Source: JAXDMU01 sp963762435 (GTDB lineage: Bacteria; Pseudomonadota; Alphaproteobacteria; ATCC43930; CGMCC-115725). From it: a DNA stretch of 64,000 nucleotides. The stretch lies in assembly GCA_963762435.1 (NCBI GenBank), contig CAVXLN010000006.1, positions 124,001 to 188,000 on the forward strand, read 5' to 3'. A model generated the notes under the pieces. It ran no database searches and was not told the DNA's origin. It saw nothing but the letters and a program-made list of their open reading frames with translations. The translations under genes were made by a program, and so were the position numbers. Below are positions 58,212 through 64,000 of this stretch, piece by piece. Position 1 is the first letter of the stretch; each line of letters opens with the position of its first letter.

Positions 58212-59738
58212 CTAGTATCGGGCATCGGGCAGATGGTCCTGGCCGACGAAGTCGGAGAATTTGGTGATGGCGCCATCGAAATGCAGCGTCACCGTGCCGA
58301 TCGGCCCGTGGCGGGACTTGCCGATGATGACTTCGGCCTTGCCGGCGCTGTCGCGGCATCGGTTGAACCACATCTCATAACGCAGATTGAACTTCTCGGT
58401 CGATTCGTCGGCATGCTGGCTGGGCTTGGCACGGTTCAGGTAATATTCGTCACGGTAGACGAACATCACCACATCTGCATCCTGCTCGATCGAGCCCGAT
58501 TCGCGCAAATCGGAGAGTTGCGGGCGCTTGTCCTCGCGCTGCTCGACCGCGCGCGACAATTGCGACAGAGCGATCACCGGCACATGTAGCTCCTTGGCCA
58601 GCGCCTTGAGCCCGCGCGTGATCTCCGAGATCTCCTGCACACGGTTCTGCTCAGCACCGGGCCGCCCCGGCGATTGCAGCAGCTGCAGATAGTCGACGAC
58701 GATGAGATGGAGTCCGTGCTGGCGCTTGAGGCGCCGCGCGCGGGTGCGCATGGCCGACAGCGTCAGAGCCGGCGTGTCGTCGATGAAGAGCGGAATGCTC
58801 TCGAGCCGGATGCTGGCCTGGACGAAGGCGTCGAACTCCTGATGACCGACCTCGCCCTTGCGGATGCGGTCGCCGGGTACACCCGATTCCTCGGCCAGGA
58901 TGCGTGTCGCCAGCTGCTCGGACGACATTTCGAGCGAGTAGAGGCCGACGACGCCGCCATCCTCAGGCTCGATCTCGCCGGCAGCACTTTGGCCGGCTCG
59001 ATAGGTCTTGGCGACGTTGAAGGCGATATTGGTCGCGAGCGCCGATTTGCCCATCGAAGGCCGGCCCGCGAGAATGATGAGATCGGAGGGATGGAGCCCG
59101 CCCAGGAGATCATCCAGCCCCTTGAAGCCGGTCGACACGCCGCTCGTCTTGCCGCTGCGCTTGAAGGCCAGCTGCGCCATCGCGGCCGCTTCCTTCATCG
59201 ACTGGCGGAAGGGCTGGAAGCCACCGTCTGCGGTGCCGCTGGTCGCGAGGTCGAAGAGCTTTTTCTCGGTCACCTCGATCAGCTGACGCGCCTCGAAATC
59301 GATTTCCGGCTCATAGGCGTCGTTGACCGTCTCGGTGCCGATCTCGATCAGCTGGCGCCTGAGGAAACTGTCATAGATGGTGCGGCCGTAATCGGCGGCG
59401 TTGATGATGGTGACGACGGCGGCGGCAAGCCGGCCCAGATACTGCACGCCGCCGATCTCGGCGAGCATGCCATCCTGCTCGAAATAGCCCTTGAGCGTCA
59501 CCGGATCGGCGATCTGGCCGCGCTCGATCAGCCTTGTCACCGCGGTGTAGATCCGCTGATGGACCGGATTGTAGAAATGCTCGGGCAGCAGGAAGTCGGA
59601 AACCCGGCTATAGGCCGCGTTATTGACCAGCAAGGAACCCAGCAGCGCCTGCTCCGCCTCGGTATTGTGCGGGGCCGTGCGATAGGCCGGATCGCCGTCG
59701 GCCGATGGGGCTATGCTAAGCGAACGTGCGGTTTCCAT
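58212..59738 (-). CDS. dnaB: Replicative DNA helicase DnaB
   Basis: The 508-residue product has the N-terminal collar domain (TEAEQALLGSLLVNNAAYSR) and the RecA-like motor: Walker A GRPSMGKS (residues 225-232), Walker B LIVVDYLQLL, EISRGLK-like EITRGLKALAKEL and QLSRAVEQREDKRP. DnaB unwinds DNA ahead of the replisome as a hexamer. No intein or insertion is seen. It follows rplI across a hairpin. A REP-like palindrome comes directly after its stop. Confidence 0.97.
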   Translation of the reverse strand: METARSLSIAPSADGDPAYRTAPHNTEAEQALLGSLLVNNAAYSRVSDFLLPEHFYNPVHQRIYTAVTRLIERGQIADPVTLKGYFEQDGMLAEIGGVQYLGRLAAAVVTIINAADYGRTIYDSFLRRQLIEIGTETVNDAYEPEIDFEARQLIEVTEKKLFDLATSGTADGGFQPFRQSMKEAAAMAQLAFKRSGKTSGVSTGFKGLDDLLGGLHPSDLIILAGRPSMGKSALATNIAFNVAKTYRAGQSAAGEIEPEDGGVVGLYSLEMSSEQLATRILAEESGVPGDRIRKGEVGHQEFDAFVQASIRLESIPLFIDDTPALTLSAMRTRARRLKRQHGLHLIVVDYLQLLQSPGRPGAEQNRVQEISEITRGLKALAKELHVPVIALSQLSRAVEQREDKRPQLSDLRESGSIEQDADVVMFVYRDEYYLNRAKPSQHADESTEKFNLRYEMWFNRCRDSAGKAEVIIGKSRHGPIGTVTLHFDGAITKFSDFVGQDHLPDARY

Positions 59739-59756
59739 GACCGTTGGAGCTTACCA

Positions 59757-59780
59757 CCGGCGGGGCACGCGCCCCGCCGG
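59757..59780. terminator. Hairpin between rplI and dnaB
   Basis: CCGGCGGGGC and GCCCCGCCGG are perfect 10-base arms around ACGC. No T-run follows in the minus direction, so it could attenuate or stabilise RNA rather than end it fully. Confidence 0.5.
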
Positions 59781-59843
59781 ATTCTTATGCACAGCCCTGT
59801 GAATAGCGGGGACGACGCTGGCCGGGAGCCGCGCCGTCCGATC

Positions 59844-60410
59844 TCAGATTTCGGTCTCTTCGGTTTCCGCCGCTTCTTCCTCGGCCGCATCTTCCTCGGC
59901 TTCCGCCTGGGCCGCGATCTCGGCCGAGGTCAGGCCGCGCGCCTGGGCGGCGGCTTCCTCTACCGTCAGCGCCACATTGACCACGACCTGCAGTGCCACC
60001 TCGGGATGCAGCGATACCTTGATCTTATGGAGCCCGAGCGTCTTGATCGGATGCTCCAACGCCACCTGGGCGCGTTCCACCGTGAAGCCCGACTCGGTCA
60101 CGGCGTCGGCCACGTCGCGGGCCGAGACCGAGCCATAGAGCTGGCCGGTCTCGCCGGCCTGGCGGATCATCACGACCGACAGGCCCGCCATCTTGGCGGC
60201 GACCGCCTCGGCCTCGGTTTTGAGCTTGAGGTTGTTGGCCTCGAGCTGCGCCTTCTGCGACTCGAAATAAGCGAGATTGTCCTTCGTCGCCCGGAGCGCC
60301 TTCTTCTGCGGCAGCAGGAAATTCCGTGCATAGCCCGGGCGCACCTTCACGACCTGGCCCATATGGCCGAGATTCTCGACGCGTTCCAGCAGGATCACAT
60401 CAACCATCAT
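59844..60410 (-). CDS. rplI: 50S ribosomal protein bL9
   Basis: The 188-residue product begins MVDVILLERVENLGHMGQVV and KVRPGYARNFLLPQKKALRA, the signature of L9. The usual protein is about 150 residues; here the C-terminus is extended by a strongly acidic tail (AEEDAAEEEAAETEETEI), common in related alphaproteobacteria. L9 lies at the base of the L1 stalk. Its ATG overlaps the DUF2232 stop by 4 bases. Confidence 0.96.
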   Translation of the reverse strand: MMVDVILLERVENLGHMGQVVKVRPGYARNFLLPQKKALRATKDNLAYFESQKAQLEANNLKLKTEAEAVAAKMAGLSVVMIRQAGETGQLYGSVSARDVADAVTESGFTVERAQVALEHPIKTLGLHKIKVSLHPEVALQVVVNVALTVEEAAAQARGLTSAEIAAQAEAEEDAAEEEAAETEETEI

Positions 60411-61366
60411 TCATCTCCTCGACGCGGCATCGCCGCGATTCGCCGCCGCAACCCGGCGCCTTGCTCGATCAATCCAAGGGCCACGATCAGCACGATCGGC
60501 AGCCCCAACCCCAAGACCACGATATAGAACATGGTCAACAATGCCTGCCGCGCCGGATGCCGGGCGACCAGCGCGTGGACCACACCCAGGCCGCCGAACG
60601 CCAGCGGGAACGTCAGCACCAGCGCCAGATTGGTGCCGATAAAACCGACCTCGCCCGTCCCGAACGATGCCGCCGCCACTGCCGCCACGAAGGCGACGCC
60701 CGTCACCCGCGGCACCGACAGCTCGGCCAGGTCGGGCGAGCCTACCCGGCTCAGCTGGAACCGGGTCAAGGCGCCCTGGGCCAGGACGCCGTTGATCGCG
60801 ATCACCAGCATCCAGGTCAGCAAAACCGCGCCCGCCACCCAATGCGCGATCGGTCCGGGCGGGCCGACCTCGCTCATATCGAGTTCCGGCACCTGCTCGG
60901 CGACCTCGCGGAACGCCTCGGTCAGCAGGTTCGTCAGCGTTCCTTCGAGCCCGCCCGGCATCGCCCGGCAGGCCAAATCGAGTGCCACGAAACCGGCCAC
61001 GCCAAGCAACGCCAGGCCCGACACCATCCAGCCGGTCGAAGGCGGCGCCGGCGGCTTGAGCGCCAACGCCACGATCACCAGCGCCGGCAGCGCCGAGCCG
61101 ACGGCGAAGGCAATGCCCCAATCGGGTCCCAGCGACCAGCTGACGCCGGTGCCGACCATCCCGGCGATCACTGCCGCGATCAACCCCTGCGACAGCCCGA
61201 CCGCGAACAGCGGCAAGGATGTCATCGAGCGCAGGATCAGCCCGCCGACACCGGTCCGGTCGACCGCGACCGACATCAGCATCAGCGCCCCGATCAGCCC
61301 CGCGAGGATGGCCAACGGCAAGGCCCGCGCCGTGATCATGACCATCTCATTCGATGACCGCCGCAT
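60407..61366 (-). CDS. DUF2232 membrane protein
   Basis: The 319-residue product has eight or so membrane helices and matches DUF2232 in position and pattern: LPLAILAGLIGALMLMSVAV, ALPALVIVALALKPP, IAHWVAGAVLLTWMLVIAIN and GGLGVVHALVARHPARQALL near the end. ATG at 61345 is an alternative start. DUF2232 proteins are linked by conserved position to rpsR and rplI in alphaproteobacteria and to sporulation YybS in Firmicutes; the role is unknown. Its stop overlaps the rplI start. Confidence 0.87.
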   Translation of the reverse strand: MRRSSNEMVMITARALPLAILAGLIGALMLMSVAVDRTGVGGLILRSMTSLPLFAVGLSQGLIAAVIAGMVGTGVSWSLGPDWGIAFAVGSALPALVIVALALKPPAPPSTGWMVSGLALLGVAGFVALDLACRAMPGGLEGTLTNLLTEAFREVAEQVPELDMSEVGPPGPIAHWVAGAVLLTWMLVIAINGVLAQGALTRFQLSRVGSPDLAELSVPRVTGVAFVAAVAAASFGTGEVGFIGTNLALVLTFPLAFGGLGVVHALVARHPARQALLTMFYIVVLGLGLPIVLIVALGLIEQGAGLRRRIAAMPRRGDE

Positions 61367-61427
61367 TTCGCCCGATCCATCTGTTCGGCGGGCCTGATCG
61401 GGCCCGCCGTTGCGCGATCGGATCCCG

Positions 61428-61724
61428 CTACTTGATCAGATACGGCAGCAGGCCCAGGAAGCGGGCGCGCTTGATGGCCTGGGCCAGCTCACGTTGCTTC
61501 TTGGCCGATACCGCCGTAATCCGGCTCGGTACGATCTTGCCGCGCTCCGAGATGAAGCGCTGCAGCAGCTTCACATCCTTGTAGTCGATCTTCGGCGCGT
61601 TCGGGCCGGAGAACGGGCAGGTCTTGTGCCGCCGGAAGAAGGGCCGGCGCGCACCGCCGCCACCACCCGCACCGCCACGCGACTCGCGCGGCGCACCCGC
61701 ATCAGGACGATCGATCGTCGTCAT
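61428..61724 (-). CDS. rpsR: 30S ribosomal protein bS18
   Basis: The 98-residue product shows the S18 core: FFRRHKTCPFSGPNAPKIDY, LLQRFISERGKIVPSRITAV and KKQRELAQAIKRARFLGLLP. The N-terminus is extended with a Gly-rich segment (RGGAGGGGGARRP). S18 pairs with S6 in the 30S platform. It follows rpsF directly, the stop of rpsF and start of rpsR overlapping at one base. Confidence 0.97.
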   Translation of the reverse strand: MTTIDRPDAGAPRESRGGAGGGGGARRPFFRRHKTCPFSGPNAPKIDYKDVKLLQRFISERGKIVPSRITAVSAKKQRELAQAIKRARFLGLLPYLIK

Positions 61725-62125
61725 TATTCAAACCCTCCGCGAGATTCGCCATAGCCACCGCTCCGCTCGCCGAAGCCGCGCCGCGGACGATCGTCGCTGC
61801 GGCCGCGGCTCTGCAGAGCGGCCGAGGGGCCTTCCTCGAGCTCGTCGACGCGAATGGTCAGGAAGCGGAGCACATCCTCATTGATGCGCATGGTCCGCTC
61901 GAGCTCGGCAACCGCGGGCGACGGCGCGTCGATATTGAGCAACGCGTAATGGCCCTTGCGATTCTTCTTCATGCGGTAGGCGAGGTTCTTCAGGCCCCAA
62001 TATTCCCGCTTCGCCACGTTGCCGCCCTGCTCGGTGAGCACGGTGGTGAAAGTGTCGAGCAGGGTATCGACCTGAGTATTGGAGATATCCTGGCGTGCGA
62101 TGATCACGCATTCATAAAAAGGCAT
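61724..62125 (-). CDS. rpsF: 30S ribosomal protein bS6
   Basis: The 133-residue product starts MPFYECVIIARQDISNTQVD with the S6 fold. GGNVAKREYWGLKNLAYRMK and the strand GHYALLNIDAP follow. The C-terminus carries an Arg/Gly/Ser-rich tail (SRGRSDDRPRRGFGERSGG). It heads the rpsF-rpsR-DUF2232-rplI-dnaB operon. A promoter lies about 110 bases upstream. Confidence 0.97.
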   Translation of the reverse strand: MPFYECVIIARQDISNTQVDTLLDTFTTVLTEQGGNVAKREYWGLKNLAYRMKKNRKGHYALLNIDAPSPAVAELERTMRINEDVLRFLTIRVDELEEGPSAALQSRGRSDDRPRRGFGERSGGYGESRGGFE

Positions 62126-62230
62126 AAGCCGTGAACCCCTTATGGCTGTTGGTGGTTCGGGCTCGCCGACCGATTCGGCAAAGCGAAACGAACCTCAGCC
62201 GGCGACGCCGGCAAGGAGTTAAGGGCGCGC

Positions 62231-62258
62231 AATATACACGAAAGAGTTCCGGCCGCAA
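62231..62258 (-). promoter_or_regulatory. Sigma-70-type promoter for rpsF
   Basis: On the minus strand, TTGCGG (62258-62253) and TATATT (62236-62231) are 16 bases apart, about 105 bases before the rpsF start. The long leader suggests room for ribosomal-protein feedback, as for S6/S18 leaders in other bacteria. Confidence 0.5.
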
Positions 62259-62264
62259 GCGCGC

Positions 62265-62292
62265 TTGACAGCTACCGACCCCTCGCTATCAC
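62265..62292 (+). promoter_or_regulatory. Sigma-70-type promoter for fabD
   Basis: TTGACA (62265-62270) and TATCAC (62287-62292) are 16 bases apart, 52 bases before the fabD start. The -35 is perfect. It is back-to-back with the rpsF promoter. Confidence 0.6.
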
Positions 62293-62343
62293 TGGCGCGG
62301 CAATTCGTCAGAAAGCCATCGAACATTGCGGGAGGAAAAGGTC

Positions 62344-63294
62344 TTGAGCAAGCGTGCATTCGTGTTTCCGGGTCAGGGCTCGCAGGCGGTCGGCATGGGT
62401 GTGGAGCTCGCCCAGGCCTTCGCTGCGGCGCGCGAGGTGTTCGAGGAGACCGATGACGCGCTCGGCCATAAGCTCTCGAAATTGATGGCCGAAGGGCCGG
62501 CCGAGACGCTGACCTTGACCGAGCATGCCCAGCCGGCCTTGCTCGCCAACAGCATCGCCGTGCTGCGCGTGCTCGAGCGGGAGGGCGGGCTCGATCTCGC
62601 CAAGCATGCGGTCTTCGTCGCCGGCCATTCGCTCGGCGAATATTCCGCCCTCACCGCCGCCGGCACCTTCATGCTCGCCGATGCCGTCCGGCTCGTCCGC
62701 CGCCGCGGCCAGGCCATGCAGGCGGCCGTCCCCGTCGGCACCGGGGCCATGGCCGCCGTGATGGGTATCGAGCTCGAGGCGGCGGCCGAGATCGCCAAGG
62801 CAGCCGAAGCGGCGACCGGCCTCGTCTGCGCGCCGGCCAACGACAATGGGGCAGGGCAGCTAGTGCTGTCCGGCCATAAGGAGGCGGTCGAGAAGGCCGT
62901 TGCGATCGCGGCCGAGCGGGGCTTCAAGCGCGCGATCATGCTGCCGGTAAGCGCGCCCTTCCATTCGCCGCTGATGGCGCCGGCGGCACGGGTGATGGAG
63001 GAGGCGCTGGCCGCTCTCGATCTTTCCGTACCGGTGGTCCCGCTCATCGCCAATTTCACGGCCGAGCCCGTGCGCGACGCGGAGTCGATCCGGGCCCTCC
63101 TGGTCCAGCAGGTGACCGGCCTCGTCCGCTGGCGCGAGAGCGTGCTGCGCCTCAAGGCGGAAGGCGTCGACACGGTCGTCGAGCTCGGCGCCGGCAAGGT
63201 CCTGGCTGGCCTGGTGCGCCGGACCGACAAGGAGATCGCGACCAGCTCGATCGGGTTGCCGGCCGAGATCGAGGCCTTTCACGCTTCATTATAG
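62344..63294 (+). CDS. fabD: Malonyl-CoA:ACP transacylase FabD
   Basis: The 316-residue product, from TTG 62344 (GGAGG lies 9-12 bases upstream), has GQGSQ at residues 11-15, the catalytic Ser96 in GHSLGEYSA and His207 in SAPFHSP. It transfers malonyl from CoA to acyl carrier protein, the entry to fatty-acid elongation. fabG follows 8 bases after the stop, the usual fabD-fabG-acpP-fabF order, of which only the first two are inside the window. Confidence 0.96.
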   Translation: MSKRAFVFPGQGSQAVGMGVELAQAFAAAREVFEETDDALGHKLSKLMAEGPAETLTLTEHAQPALLANSIAVLRVLEREGGLDLAKHAVFVAGHSLGEYSALTAAGTFMLADAVRLVRRRGQAMQAAVPVGTGAMAAVMGIELEAAAEIAKAAEAATGLVCAPANDNGAGQLVLSGHKEAVEKAVAIAAERGFKRAIMLPVSAPFHSPLMAPAARVMEEALAALDLSVPVVPLIANFTAEPVRDAESIRALLVQQVTGLVRWRESVLRLKAEGVDTVVELGAGKVLAGLVRRTDKEIATSSIGLPAEIEAFHASL

Positions 63295-63302
63295 GAGTTT
63301 CC

Positions 63303-64000
63303 ATGTTCGATCTCTCGGGCAAGACCGCCCTCGTCACCGGTGCCACGGGCGGCATCGGGGGCGCCATCGCGCGCGGCCTGCACCGGGCGGGTGCGACGGT
63401 CATGTGCGCCGGCACGCGCATCCAGGTGCTGGACAAGCTGGTGACGGAGCTCGGCGACCGGGCGCTTGCGGCCCCCGCCGATCTCAAGGATCCGATGGCC
63501 GGCGATGCGCTCGTGAAGCGGGCCGAATCCGACATGGGCAAGCTCGATATCCTGGTCAACAATGCCGGCCTGACGCGCGACGGGCTCGCCATGCGCATGA
63601 AGGACGATGATTGGTCGGAGGTGCTGGAGGTCGATCTCACGGCAGCCTTCCGACTCGCCCGCGCCAGCCTGCGAGGCATGATGAAGCGGCGCGAGGGCCG
63701 CATCATCTCGATCACGTCGGTGGTCGGCGTTTCCGGCAATCCGGGCCAGGCCAATTACTGTGCCGCCAAGGCCGGGCTTATCGGCATGAGCAAATCATTG
63801 GCCCAGGAGGTGGCGTCGCGCGGCATCACGGTGAATTGCGTGGCGCCGGGTTTCATCGCGACGCCGATGACCGACGCGCTCAACGAGCAGCAGCGCGAAC
63901 GCATCCTGCAGAACCTGCCCGCCGGCCGGCTCGGCAATTCGGACGAGATCGCAGCCGCGGTGATCTATCTCGCATCCACCGAGGCGGCCTATGTCACTGG
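63303..64000 (+). CDS. fabG: 3-oxoacyl-ACP reductase FabG (cut by the window edge)
   Basis: The first 232 residues are present of about 245. TGATGGIG cofactor motif, NNAGLTRD, Ser139 in SITSVVG and the YCAAK pair (Tyr152, Lys156) give the complete SDR active site, with NPGQAN before it. It reduces 3-oxoacyl-ACP with NADPH in fatty-acid elongation. It is coupled to fabD by position. The C-terminus lies beyond base 64000. Confidence 0.95.
   Translation, partial: MFDLSGKTALVTGATGGIGGAIARGLHRAGATVMCAGTRIQVLDKLVTELGDRALAAPADLKDPMAGDALVKRAESDMGKLDILVNNAGLTRDGLAMRMKDDDWSEVLEVDLTAAFRLARASLRGMMKRREGRIISITSVVGVSGNPGQANYCAAKAGLIGMSKSLAQEVASRGITVNCVAPGFIATPMTDALNEQQRERILQNLPAGRLGNSDEIAAAVIYLASTEAAYVT

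Noticed and set aside
58674..60527. Plus-strand open frame of 617 codons opposite dnaB and rplI
   Set aside because: Spans two known genes and their gap on the other strand; composition is that of a shadow frame.

Overview
The window reads as a chromosomal segment of a GC-rich alphaproteobacterium, most likely of the Rhodospirillales type. This rests on codon use, the LysR-rich accessory gene content, and the housekeeping order rpsF-rpsR-(DUF2232)-rplI-dnaB-alr-mlaE-mlaF-radA-cvpA-purF, read on the minus strand. I cannot name the species from sequence alone.

Positions 1 to about 28,550 form a dense accessory region for redox, electrophile and xenobiotic handling. It holds eight LysR-type regulators across 1.3-37.5 kb (one frameshifted), mostly divergent from aldo/keto reductases, short-chain dehydrogenases, tautomerases of the 4-oxalocrotonate superfamily, hydrolases or transporters. 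It also holds an Ohr/OhrR peroxide pair with clear operators, two AraC-type regulators, and an ArsR-led six-gene operon (ArsR, SRPBCC, DUF899, small membrane protein, YjbR, glyoxalase-like).

Positions 28,551-34,850 are the most unusual part. A 1135-residue membrane-anchored Clp/HSP100-type AAA+ protein carries a C-terminal region resembling a class I peptide-chain release factor that has lost its GGQ domain. Its 5' end lies in a roughly 300 bp sequence repeated 1.3 kb away. The two copies bracket a 2'-5' RNA ligase gene, a truncated small membrane-protein gene, a fragment of an ArsC/YffB-like gene and a 35 bp piece identical to part of a hydrolase gene 9 kb away. The region is a recombination mosaic.

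Positions 34,829-43,623 hold more accessory metabolism: an isoprenylcysteine-methyltransferase-like protein, MarR, a 2-hydroxychromene-2-carboxylate isomerase-like protein, a BNR propeller, a serine hydrolase, a VOC protein, a glutathione transferase and a YffB-like protein. Positions 43,810-45,590 hold two PEP-CTERM surface/exported proteins. Each is preceded by a near-ideal sigma-54 promoter and followed by a strong hairpin.

Positions 47,131-64,000 are core genome. A YfgM-like protein, BamB and Der (envelope and ribosome assembly) are followed by the long minus-strand block rpsF to purF plus a YciK-like dehydrogenase. The divergent fabD-fabG fatty-acid genes run off the right edge. Within this block alr (alanine racemase) is split by a one-base frameshift. 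A family of intergenic palindromic elements with related GATCAGGTC-type stems is scattered at 21.5, 21.9, 42.7, 49.1 and 51.0 kb, always at gene ends. I saw no tRNA, rRNA or CRISPR array.
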